DNA from: Candidatus Methanoplasma sp.
GTDB lineage: Archaea > Thermoplasmatota > Thermoplasmata > Methanomassiliicoccales > Methanomethylophilaceae
Direction: 5' to 3'
NCBI GenBank assembly: GCA_031288985.1
Contig: JAITQH010000016.1
Location: 1 to 13,715 of the forward strand
DNA: 13,715 bases
Part shown: positions 7,463 to 13,715 of the stretch, piece after piece
How the letters are laid out: each line of letters starts with the position of its first letter
Position numbering within the stretch: the first letter of the stretch is position 1
The notes under the pieces: model-generated
What the model saw: only the letters and a program-made list of their open reading frames with translations
Told to the model about the DNA's origin: nothing
Databases searched by the model: none
Position numbers and translations under genes: made by a program

Positions 7463-7480
7463 GACATTCCATCATTTGCA

Positions 7481-7570
7481 CAATAAATCATTAATATTTA
7501 ACCATTTGTATATTATTTGTTTATTAATTTGTACATTTGTACATAAATAATCATAAATTGTATTTTTTAT
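7481..7570. promoter_or_regulatory. AT-rich intergenic tract with repeated ATTTG and paired TGTACA
   Basis: Only 12 of these 90 bases are G or C, in a window that is otherwise clearly GC-rich. ATTTG occurs at 7504, 7515, 7527 and 7535 (also just outside, at 7474 and 7594), with steps of 11, 12 and 8 bp. Two TGTACA palindromes lie at 7530-7535 and 7538-7543, two bases apart. No gene is visible. It lies between divergent modA and the DUF368 gene and probably holds promoter or regulator-binding elements. Confidence 0.5.
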
Positions 7571-7610
7571 CCATGCTGCTCCAACCGTCGTACATTTGCG
7601 CTTCCCCCCA

Positions 7611-7623
7611 GGCGGATCCCGCC
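7611..7623. repeat. Short GC-rich inverted repeat upstream of the DUF368 gene
   Basis: GGCGG (7611-7615) and CCGCC (7619-7623) form a 5-bp inverted repeat around ATC, about 20 bp before the TATA-like element of the downstream gene. It could be an operator half-site pair or be without function. Confidence 0.25.
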
Positions 7624-7644
7624 GCATGAGTCTTCCAGCGTCTG

Positions 7645-7653
7645 TATTAATAT
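7645..7653 (+). promoter_or_regulatory. TATA-box-like element of the DUF368 gene
   Basis: TATTAATAT is centred 25 bp before ATG7674, the archaeal TATA-to-start-site distance. No Shine-Dalgarno sequence precedes that ATG. Both facts point to a leaderless mRNA beginning at or within a base or two of the ATG. Confidence 0.55.
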
Positions 7654-7673
7654 CTCCTCGTTCATTCGCATCC

Positions 7674-8585
7674 ATGGAGACGGGGATTTCGTCTGTCAGG
7701 AATTTCATTGTCGGTGCGCTGGTGGGCGTAACGTCCATGCTTCCGGGGATCAGCGGGGCGGTCATCGCCGTGTGCTTCGGCATTTATGAGAGATTGGTGG
7801 GCGACATAGCCTGTCTGAGGAAGGTCTGGAAAAAAGAGTTCTTCTTTTTGGCCGCCGTAGCATTGGGGATATTGTTCGGAATGTTCTTGGCCGCCTTCGC
7901 GTTGGACTTCCTTCTGGAGAATTACCGGCTCATAGCGATCTTCCTGTCCGCAGGCCTGATCGCGGGGCAGCTGCCCATGCTTTACAGACATGCCGGTGCA
8001 TTGTCTCGGATGACTCCCATGAACATTGCCGCATTGGCCATAGGATTGGGGATAATGATCGTCATATTCGCATTGAGTCTGACAGGCGGCATAGACGCGT
8101 CCGGAACGTCCGAAGAGGAGCTGCTGTCCAAAGGCGTGCTGTCGTACGGTTATATGATCGTCATAGGCCTGATCATGGCCATATCCAAACTCATGCCGGG
8201 GATCAGCGGCGCCACCGTGCTGTTGGCGATAGGACTCATGGATCCGCTCACGAGCGGGATGACGGGCATGAACCTGACCCTCCTGCTTACGGTCGGAGCG
8301 GGGCTCGTCATCGGAGTGCTGGTATTCTCGAAAGCTGTGAACCATGCGCTCGTCAATTGGCGCAGGTCGACATATCTGCTCATCTTTGGACTTACTGCAG
8401 GCTCCCTGCTCGTACTGCTGTATGACGGGTACTCCTTGGGTTCGTGGACGCAGGACTGCGCAGTGGCGGCCCTGACGTTCGCCGTCGGAGTCATCATAAG
8501 CCTCATCCTCGTGAAGATCGGCGACCGCTGCAAACCCTGCGAAGAGGAAAAAGAAGACAAGGCGTGCGGGTCTCTGGATGGGTGA
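7674..8585 (+). CDS. DUF368/PopT-family polyprenyl-phosphate transporter
   Basis: The 303-aa polytopic membrane protein has the DUF368 hallmark twice: MLPGISG near residues 22-28 and LMPGISGAT near 174-181, showing the internal duplication of the family. Hydrophobic helices fill most of the sequence; the C-terminus is a short charged tail (CKPCEEEKEDK). Bacterial DUF368 members (PopT) return undecaprenyl phosphate across the membrane; an archaeal member would presumably handle dolichyl phosphate used in glycosylation, which is inference. ATG7674 is chosen over the further-upstream ATG7596 because a TATA-like element sits 25 bp before it and the family starts right before the first helix; the extra upstream residues show no family match. 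It is divergent from modA and has no evident functional tie to it. Confidence 0.87.
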   Translation: METGISSVRNFIVGALVGVTSMLPGISGAVIAVCFGIYERLVGDIACLRKVWKKEFFFLAAVALGILFGMFLAAFALDFLLENYRLIAIFLSAGLIAGQLPMLYRHAGALSRMTPMNIAALAIGLGIMIVIFALSLTGGIDASGTSEEELLSKGVLSYGYMIVIGLIMAISKLMPGISGATVLLAIGLMDPLTSGMTGMNLTLLLTVGAGLVIGVLVFSKAVNHALVNWRRSTYLLIFGLTAGSLLVLLYDGYSLGSWTQDCAVAALTFAVGVIISLILVKIGDRCKPCEEEKEDKACGSLDG

Positions 8586-8718
8586 TTGGAACAACCGCCC
8601 GCCTTTGGACGAATGAAACAAAGGGATGCACATTTCGTCTTGATATCATCATCGCGGACGCAGTATATCAATGGGGCAGGGGGGAGGTGCCCGAAAGTGG
8701 GCCGAATCCCGAAAGCGG
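8586..8718. other. Convergent intergenic gap between the DUF368 gene and arcS
   Basis: No gene is visible in this 133-bp gap. It holds a weak inverted repeat (GGGCA at 8674-8678, TGCCC at 8688-8692), a short GCCC/GGGC pair at 8689-8702 and a direct repeat CCCGAAAG at 8690 and 8708. None is followed by a convincing T-run on either strand, so terminators are not clearly identified. Confidence 0.4.
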
Positions 8719-10404
8719 TCACTTGCTCTTGTGCCTTACGCGGACGGCTATGCCCCTTCTCAGATCCTGCATCTCCCGTCCGGACATTGCGGCGACCCCG
8801 ACCGCTTTTACCTTGCCGTTGAGGGTCACCACCGCTTCGTCGCCGATGCGGAGGCCCTGATCCGCGCTTACGACTCCGATCGCGAACAGATTGCCTTTCA
8901 TCTCGAAGTCGGTCATCTCCACGGAGTTGAACTTTCCGGCCAGGACCTCTGCACCTTCCAGCGTGAGGGATATCATCCCCCTTTCGGGAGTGATCATGCC
9001 GAGCTGCGTCTTGTTCTTCCTGTCGGCGGGGTCTTCGCGGACGATCTTCCAATACGGGAACTTTCCTGTGGCGTAAGTGTTCTCGTCCATGATCAGATCG
9101 GCGGCCTCCTTTCCGAACTGGAACGCGAGGATCGAGCGGACGGTCTCCCTCCTGTCGGTGTAGTCGTCGGCCGGACTCATGCCCTTGGCCGCCTCTCTGA
9201 GTGCGGCGTCCAGATTCTTAAGCGATGCCGGGGACGTCGAGTCTCCGACCGCGGTCTCGACCATGTCCGCCAATCCTCTGACGAGTTCTGCGTCCTCTCC
9301 CAGGTGGCATATGACGCGGTCGTATCCTTCTGCGATGCGGGCGGCGATCATCTCTCTTATCATCGCCTTCTCCTCGCATTTCCACTCCCCCGTAACGGGT
9401 ATGTCGTAAGAGTTCGCGGGGTAGAACACGTCCAATTCCCTGGGCACGGCTCCCAGGGGGGATGTCACGATGACCTCGTGCACCAGAGTGTCGTGCTGCG
9501 CCGTGTGTATCGCGGATGCGAACGCCTTATGCGTCTTTGATATGTGATATGGTTTCCTTGCGGAGCACGGAAGGAGCAGAAGAATGCGTTTGTGCCGGGG
9601 TTTGGAGTATCTTTCCGACAGCGTCTCCCTGTATCTTCTCAGATCGGGGCGTTTCAGCGCCTGAGTCGTGCTGCATGCGAATTTATCGCCGACGGTGGGG
9701 CACGCCTCCTCTTGATATTCATAGCCGACGCGGTCGAATATCCTCAGCGCGGCGACCGTCCGAGGGGACGACGGCGCTCTCTGATCGACCAATTCTCTCA
9801 GTCGTCCGGCCTCGGCGAATGTGTGGACTTTCGAACATTCCCTGCCGAGCTCCGCGGCATTGTCCTCAGAGGCGTCTCCCTCGGCGCGGATCTCTCCCTC
9901 GGGGATGAGCCTCGTTCTCGACAGGCCTGCGGCCCTGACCAAGGAGTCGTCGAACATGTCCGCTCCCATGTATGTCAGAAGGGCGAGGGTCGAAGGTTCG
10001 GCTATTCCGAGCATGCAGACGATGCGCCCATATCCGACGGACTCTCGGAGTCTGATGACGCTGTCAACGAGTTTTCTTGGGTTGTTCCTGAGTTCGAAGG
10101 CGTTGGGAACGACGACCATCTCCGTCTCTTCCGGGACTGTGAACTCTTCCGGGATCGGGAGCCTTGCCACGCATACGTTGCCGAAGATCGCAGGTGCGCC
10201 GTTCTCTCTGTACGATAAAGTGGTAAGGATCTTGGGATCCAGCGGGATCTCCGCATCCGCTGCATGAAGCGTTCTGGACCGTCCCTCGTGCGATATGCGG
10301 ATGCCGCCTTCGGATGTAATTATATAAGGCGTTCTGACGGAGACATCCCCCGTCCTGTACTCGCATATCCTACCGCGGTGCGACCTCGCGACAACGTCCA
10401 GCAT
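8719..10404 (-). CDS. arcS: Archaeosine synthase ArcS (TgtA2)
   Basis: ArcS acts on preQ0 already inserted at position 15 of archaeal tRNAs, on the route to archaeosine; in the lysine-transfer scheme it adds lysine and a radical-SAM partner completes the reaction. The 561-aa length fits the family. The diagnostic motif PC-x3-KPY-x2-S-x2-H is present at residues 279-292 (PCSARKPYHISKTH, with K284). The first part (to about 240) resembles a TGT-like domain, with MVVVPNAFELRNNPRKLV and a YMGADMFDDSLVRAAG block; the last 80 residues read as a PUA RNA-binding domain (GMISLTLEGAEVLAGK, IGDEAVVTLNGKVKAVGVA). ATG10404 is chosen because TTAATTAA lies about 26 bp upstream, suggesting a leaderless message; the frame stays open 80 codons further without family-like sequence. 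Confidence 0.92.
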   Translation of the reverse strand: MLDVVARSHRGRICEYRTGDVSVRTPYIITSEGGIRISHEGRSRTLHAADAEIPLDPKILTTLSYRENGAPAIFGNVCVARLPIPEEFTVPEETEMVVVPNAFELRNNPRKLVDSVIRLRESVGYGRIVCMLGIAEPSTLALLTYMGADMFDDSLVRAAGLSRTRLIPEGEIRAEGDASEDNAAELGRECSKVHTFAEAGRLRELVDQRAPSSPRTVAALRIFDRVGYEYQEEACPTVGDKFACSTTQALKRPDLRRYRETLSERYSKPRHKRILLLLPCSARKPYHISKTHKAFASAIHTAQHDTLVHEVIVTSPLGAVPRELDVFYPANSYDIPVTGEWKCEEKAMIREMIAARIAEGYDRVICHLGEDAELVRGLADMVETAVGDSTSPASLKNLDAALREAAKGMSPADDYTDRRETVRSILAFQFGKEAADLIMDENTYATGKFPYWKIVREDPADRKNKTQLGMITPERGMISLTLEGAEVLAGKFNSVEMTDFEMKGNLFAIGVVSADQGLRIGDEAVVTLNGKVKAVGVAAMSGREMQDLRRGIAVRVRHKSK

Positions 10405-10426
10405 ATCTGCTCTTAAGCAAAGGCTG

Positions 10427-10434
10427 TTAATTAA
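10427..10434 (-). promoter_or_regulatory. TATA-box-like element of arcS
   Basis: TTAATTAA is centred about 26 bp upstream of the arcS ATG at 10404 in a GC-rich surround. No SD sequence lies between. The spacing supports a leaderless transcript and this start codon. Confidence 0.6.
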
Positions 10435-10660
10435 TCCTTCTTTCGCGGATGCGGCCTGTTTCGGCCCCGCCGGAAATGCACGTTTGCCGCCAAGGCCGCA
10501 TATGCGCGGAAAGAGCGCCTGCGGCCGCCTTCCGCCTCTTGAACGTCCAAGGACGGCCGCACATTGCCGGATCTTTCGAGAACTCAGTCTCCCAATTCTG
10601 ACCTCCGCGCATCCGCCGACGCGGAAGGAGCGTGCATCGGGCATATTCTTCTCGGCAATG

Positions 10661-10666
10661 TTTAAG
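10661..10666 (+). promoter_or_regulatory. Possible TATA-like element of the WGR/TPR gene
   Basis: TTTAAG preceded by CAATG is the most AT-rich point before the gene. It would place the start site near 10688, just after an 8-bp dyad, and leave a leader of about 40 nt. The match to the archaeal TATA consensus is modest. Confidence 0.3.
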
Positions 10667-10687
10667 TTCTCGCATATGCTGCGAGAA
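10667..10687. repeat. Perfect 8-bp inverted repeat upstream of the WGR/TPR gene
   Basis: TTCTCGCA (10667-10674) and TGCGAGAA (10680-10687) are perfect complements separated by 5 nt. The element sits directly after the TATA-like TTTAAG and ends about where transcription would begin, so it is a candidate operator; if transcribed it would form a hairpin in the leader. Confidence 0.45.
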
Positions 10688-10729
10688 TCAATCGGTAGCG
10701 GGGGCTCGCCGAATGATGCGGGGAATCAG

Positions 10730-13507
10730 ATGAAACGTACATTTACCGACACCGGTGGTGAGATCGGAAATTTTTGGACGATCGAAACGGAAGGGACGTA
10801 CTTTATCGCCTCCTTCGGCGAATCGGGCGCAAGCGGACAGAGGACCGTCAGGACCTTTGCCTCCGACGCCGAGTGCAGGAAAGAGATCGACAGGCTGATA
10901 GCGGAAAAGATCGGAGAGGGCTATATCGAACAGGCCGGAGACGGCGCGACGAGAAGGCGCAGAAAGCCCATTGTTGCTGGGCCGGAACATGCAACGGAGG
11001 TTGAGGCGCTGGTGAAGACAGTCGCCGACGGCGACTATGTCAGATCGGCCGCGATCGTCAAGGATCTGTTGCAGAAAGAAGATCTGACAGGACATTACCG
11101 CCAGCGGGTGCAGGCGCATGGCATTGCTGTCGGAACGATCCTCAACGACGCGGAGCTTGTGGATCTCAGCACAAAAGACATCCGGGAACCGATTACCAGC
11201 GACACGCTGGCGTTCAACCTCGCCTGCCTCGCCGCAGTACGGGGCGACAAACCCGCCGTGCTGAAATATATGCGTCGGGCGCTGAGGGTGGGAAAGGAGC
11301 CGAAACACTTCCTTGATGACAAAGATTTTGCGGAATGCAGGGACGACCCGGAGTTCCTTGCGGTGCTGGAAGGGAGGATTCCGGCGGAATTCATCGCCAC
11401 ACGGTTCTACAAGATCAAAGACGACGCACCGTATCTGAACGGCGGACCCGTACTGTATGATATGCAGGGCGGCGTGCCTTACACCAAAAAACTGCAGCTT
11501 CCCATACATTTAACGACGGAAGACTTCGGAACTGAGACGGAGATGCCTCATGTCCTGACCGACGCCGGCAGATACATCTTCAGCCTGCAATTCCTGAACG
11601 CTCTCAGGGAGATCGGAGTCGACCGTTTCCAGACCTTTCCCGTGGTGATCACCGATGAACCGAGCGGCAAGGTTTGGAGAAATTATGTCCTGGTGAACCC
11701 GCTGGGCATAGATTTCGTGATGGACGAGGCGACCGACGAATCGGACGAGTTCGATGTAGAATTGGTATTGGACGACCGCAAGATCGACAACGACGCCAAA
11801 TTCTTGGTTGTGCAGAACTCCGGCCTCGGCGGCGACTTCCTGATCCTGTCCCTCGAGGCGAGGAGAGAATTGAAACAGTACGCACCGCTGCGGGAGAGAG
11901 GGTGGTGCTTCCACAGCATCACTGTCCCGGTCGCAGACCATTGGATTCTGCCTAAGCCGGAAGAGCTGACGGCAGAAGAATGGTGTGAGAAATGCGAACA
12001 ATATTTAGATCGAAAATTGTGCGCGCGCGCCATCGAATGCGCCCAAAACGCCGTCGCCCGGGACGATAAAAATCACCTGAGCTGGTATTGGCTGGGAAAG
12101 GCTCACAGCGGCGACATGAAACTGCGGAAACCGGAGGGGGAGGAAGAGAGCGCTTTGCGGAAAAAGATCATCGAATTCTACGAAAAATCCGTAGAGTTGA
12201 ATCCCAATTATGCCCCTGCGTGGCTGGCCCTCGAAATCAAGTCGGATGAGTGCCTGCTCAAAGCATTGGAGGTCGACGGCAGGTTCGATGACGCCTATGA
12301 GGAATTCTTCGACCACAACCGGCCGTATGATGGGGACGGCCCCGAACTTGCCCGCAAGTGGACGGAGAATGCACCGGAGAATCCCCGCGCGTGGTACTGT
12401 TATGCGGAATCCATGAATGGGGATGAGTACAGGGAGCAGAGGATCGCCGCTTACGAGAAGGCCTTGGAAATAAAGAGGCTTCCGAACATCCTTTGGGCGC
12501 TTGGAAGGGAATACTGCGATGCAGACCCGGAAAAGGCATTGTTCTATTTCTCCCAACTGACGCAGCAGGACACGGTGGATTTCTCCTACTTTGGGTGGAA
12601 CATGTTCGGCGATTTCATGTGGAAGAATGCGGAGAATGCGATAAGATGCGCAACACCGCTGGTCAAAGAGGAGCTTGTGGACGTGTTTTCGGACAAGCCT
12701 AAGTTCTGGAATATCGAAACGGAGGGGGCAAGCTACGCCATCCTGTCCGGCGAGTTGGGGACCGAGGGCGAATCGTCGTCCGCAAAATACAGCTGCAACG
12801 ACGAGAGCCTCCGCCCGGGACTCGTGGAGAGCTGCCAAGAAGATGCGTATAAGAAGTACGCCAAAAAGAGAGCGAAAAACTATCTTCCGCTCAGCTTTTT
12901 CAACCTCAGACCCGACCTGAAGTACGAGCAATCGCCGGAGGCGAAGGCGCTGGAAGACAGATATTCGGAACTCCTTGGGAAGATAGAAGCCCTTCCCAAG
13001 AGCGACCTGAAAAAACTCCCAAAGGAGATCGCCGACCCGCGCGCCGTATTTGACGCTCTGGACGACAAAAAACTCATCAAACAGATCAGACGCAGTCTTC
13101 TCTCGGCGGTGCTCGCCCTCAAAGGGCATGATTTCGCCCCGCAGGGCATGATCTTCGAATGGTATTACGACGGCGACAACAACTATGATTATGCACTCGG
13201 AGATTTCTATGGAGTGTGTGAATTCAAGGACGGCCGCCCCGAATTCGGCGGCGGATGCCGGGAGGATGCCGGCGAGTTCTATGTGGGCGGGATCATGGGT
13301 GCTTTGTACGAATCACTGAACAAACTCAACCGCAGCGGATTCAGCGACCCGTCCCTGATCGCCGACCTGTTCGACGCAAAGTTGTTCATGCTGGCGGAAC
13401 GCGCATACCGCAAGGCGGAGAAATTCGTGGATATGCCGTTGTTCTTCATGGGCAAAATCGATGCCGAACCCATATTCATCGCCGCGCCGAGGGGAAAGAC
13501 CGAGTGA
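10730..13507 (+). CDS. Large WGR-TPR multidomain protein with an Imm11/DUF1629-like segment, function unknown
   Basis: The product is 925 aa with no signal peptide or membrane helix. In order: a WGR-like domain (1-67; NFWTIETEG, FGESGASGQ, with E in place of the usual R); a helical part (about 85-215) ending in a TPR-associated DDPEFLAVLEG; a segment (about 224-385) resembling Imm11/DUF1629 proteins (TRFYKIKDDAPYLNG, RYIFSLQFLNALREIGVDRFQTFPVVI); TPR-like repeats (about 400-650, e.g. IIEFYEKSVELNPNYAPAWLAL); a second degenerate WGR-like segment (about 655-720; KFWNIETEG); and an unassigned C-terminal domain (about 745-925). ATG10730 is chosen because the downstream paralogue starts in the same register (M-K/R-R, then FW at 15-16); the SD is a weak GGGGA and the frame is open further upstream. 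The WGR assignment is good; the Imm11 match is tentative. Function is not known. Confidence 0.75.
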   Translation: MKRTFTDTGGEIGNFWTIETEGTYFIASFGESGASGQRTVRTFASDAECRKEIDRLIAEKIGEGYIEQAGDGATRRRRKPIVAGPEHATEVEALVKTVADGDYVRSAAIVKDLLQKEDLTGHYRQRVQAHGIAVGTILNDAELVDLSTKDIREPITSDTLAFNLACLAAVRGDKPAVLKYMRRALRVGKEPKHFLDDKDFAECRDDPEFLAVLEGRIPAEFIATRFYKIKDDAPYLNGGPVLYDMQGGVPYTKKLQLPIHLTTEDFGTETEMPHVLTDAGRYIFSLQFLNALREIGVDRFQTFPVVITDEPSGKVWRNYVLVNPLGIDFVMDEATDESDEFDVELVLDDRKIDNDAKFLVVQNSGLGGDFLILSLEARRELKQYAPLRERGWCFHSITVPVADHWILPKPEELTAEEWCEKCEQYLDRKLCARAIECAQNAVARDDKNHLSWYWLGKAHSGDMKLRKPEGEEESALRKKIIEFYEKSVELNPNYAPAWLALEIKSDECLLKALEVDGRFDDAYEEFFDHNRPYDGDGPELARKWTENAPENPRAWYCYAESMNGDEYREQRIAAYEKALEIKRLPNILWALGREYCDADPEKALFYFSQLTQQDTVDFSYFGWNMFGDFMWKNAENAIRCATPLVKEELVDVFSDKPKFWNIETEGASYAILSGELGTEGESSSAKYSCNDESLRPGLVESCQEDAYKKYAKKRAKNYLPLSFFNLRPDLKYEQSPEAKALEDRYSELLGKIEALPKSDLKKLPKEIADPRAVFDALDDKKLIKQIRRSLLSAVLALKGHDFAPQGMIFEWYYDGDNNYDYALGDFYGVCEFKDGRPEFGGGCREDAGEFYVGGIMGALYESLNKLNRSGFSDPSLIADLFDAKLFMLAERAYRKAEKFVDMPLFFMGKIDAEPIFIAAPRGKTE

Positions 13508-13520
13508 GGGGCAAGGCCCC
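13508..13520 (+). terminator. Short GC hairpin after the WGR/TPR gene
   Basis: GGGGC and GCCCC enclose a 3-nt loop directly after the TGA stop. There is no T-run after it, so it may protect the 3' end or be a weak terminator. Confidence 0.3.
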
Positions 13521-13540
13521 GCGCACAAACCATATTACAG

Positions 13541-13548
13541 TATAATAA
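13541..13548 (+). promoter_or_regulatory. TATA-box-like element of the second WGR gene
   Basis: TATAATAA lies about 36 bp before the start codon at 13581. Transcription would begin around 13566-13570, leaving only the SD-bearing leader of the next gene. It suggests that gene has its own promoter in addition to any read-through. Confidence 0.45.
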
Positions 13549-13580
13549 GAAGAAAGAACAAAGAACCGGGGAGGAATGCA

Positions 13581-13715
13581 ATGCGGCGCAATTTTGTATA
13601 CAAGGATGAGAAATCCAACAAGTTCTGGTCCATTGATGTGGACGGATCGAACTACACCGTGACGTACGGCAAGGTCGGCACAGACGGACAGACAAGCGAA
13701 AAGACATTCGAGACC
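13581..13715 (+). CDS. WGR-domain protein, N-terminal part (3' end outside window)
   Basis: The first 45 residues are present and the frame runs off the window. They form a canonical WGR start: NKFWSIDVDG at 13-22, then YTVTYGKVGTDGQTSEKTF. WGR domains occur in PARP-type proteins, where they contact nucleic acid, and in many prokaryotic proteins of unknown role. The N-terminus aligns with that of the preceding large gene (M-R-R-x-F, FW at residues 15-16), so the two are tandem paralogues, at least in this domain. A strong GGAGG lies 6 nt before ATG13581; ATG13576 is out of frame. What follows the WGR domain cannot be known here. Confidence 0.85.
   Translation, partial: MRRNFVYKDEKSNKFWSIDVDGSNYTVTYGKVGTDGQTSEKTFET

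Larger units (their letters stand above)
10405..10729. other. GC-rich divergent intergenic region with several inverted repeats
   Basis: This 325-bp gap between arcS and the WGR gene holds no convincing gene. Besides the arcS TATA element it contains inverted repeats ATGCGGCCT (10449-10457) with AGGCCGCAT (10493-10501), TGCGGCCG (10520-10527) with CGGCCGCA (10554-10561), and CGTCC/GGACG at 10544-10555. These could fold into an RNA of about 110 nt, but no known RNA family is recognised. The WGR promoter lies near 10661. Confidence 0.4.

Noticed and set aside
6231..7463. 410-codon open frame on + strand opposite modA
   Set aside because: It is antisense to modA and the modB 5' end and has high Arg/His/Val content typical of shadow frames in GC-rich DNA; no family is recognised.
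7500..7545. CRISPR-like or tandem repeat array
   Set aside because: The repeated unit is only 5-6 bp with irregular spacing and there are no spacers of uniform length; a cluster of binding sites is more likely.
7472..7783. 103-codon minus-strand open frame across the AT-rich tract
   Set aside because: Its first part is antisense to the DUF368 gene and the rest is Asn/Ile/Lys-rich translation of the AT-rich intergenic DNA; it has no family match.
8660..8718. tRNA-like sequence (GGGCCGAATCCC resembling a T-arm)
   Set aside because: No matching acceptor stem, D-arm or anticodon arm can be drawn around it; the resemblance is limited to the T-arm-like stretch.
8671..9540. 289-codon open frame on + strand opposite arcS
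   Set aside because: It is antisense to the clearly conserved PUA and catalytic parts of arcS and lacks any recognisable motif.
10427..10675. 82-codon minus-strand open frame in the arcS-WGR gap
   Set aside because: It has Arg-rich, low-complexity composition, no clear SD and no recognisable motif, and it ends in the arcS promoter.
1..13715. Insertion sequences, integrase or attachment sites
   Set aside because: No transposase or recombinase motifs were seen, and no long terminal inverted or direct repeats bound any gene block.

Overview
The window looks like part of a methanogen chromosome (Euryarchaeota in the broad sense), most likely a Methanomassiliicoccales-type archaeon. The support is: a methanogen-style nifK-nifE-nifN gene order, an archaeosine synthase (ArcS, an archaeal tRNA-modification enzyme), archaeal TATA-box promoters about 25 bp upstream of apparently leaderless starts, and TGA as the stop codon of all eleven complete genes. 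The order-level placement is inference; an archaeal methanogen is much safer.

Region 1 (1-4764, + strand) is the distal half of a nitrogenase operon with almost no intergenic space: the 3' end of nifK, nifE, a nifN fused to a C-terminal NifX/NifB-type cofactor-binding domain, a thioredoxin-fold [2Fe-2S] ferredoxin, and a cytoplasmic one-component regulator made of an excisionase-like HTH and a molybdate-binding-protein-like sensor domain. From nifE onward successive genes overlap by ATGA. NifE and NifN together form the scaffold on which FeMo-cofactor is matured, the NifX-like domain probably holds cofactor precursor, and the ferredoxin probably serves nitrogenase.

Region 2 (4765-7394, - strand) is a molybdate ABC transporter in transcription order modA-modB-modC, convergent with the nif operon. 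The stop codons of the regulator and modC are back to back in the palindrome TGATCA, with no base between them. A hairpin plus T-run separates modA from modBC. Upstream of modA lie a TATA-like box, a 26-bp dyad and a very AT-rich tract. Together regions 1 and 2 form one metal-supply and nitrogen-fixation module: molybdate import, molybdate sensing, cofactor assembly and electron supply.

Region 3 (7395-10404) holds a DUF368/PopT-family polyprenyl-phosphate transporter (+) and archaeosine synthase arcS (-), convergent with each other. Both have a TATA-like element about 25 bp before the start codon, so both are probably leaderless.

Region 4 (10405-13715) starts with a 325-bp GC-rich gap containing several inverted repeats. 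It is followed by a 925-aa protein with an N-terminal WGR-like domain, a helical/TPR part, a segment resembling Imm11/DUF1629 proteins, further TPRs, a second degenerate WGR-like segment and an unassigned C-terminal domain. The window ends inside a second WGR gene whose N-terminus aligns with the first. This accessory locus is the least understood part of the window.
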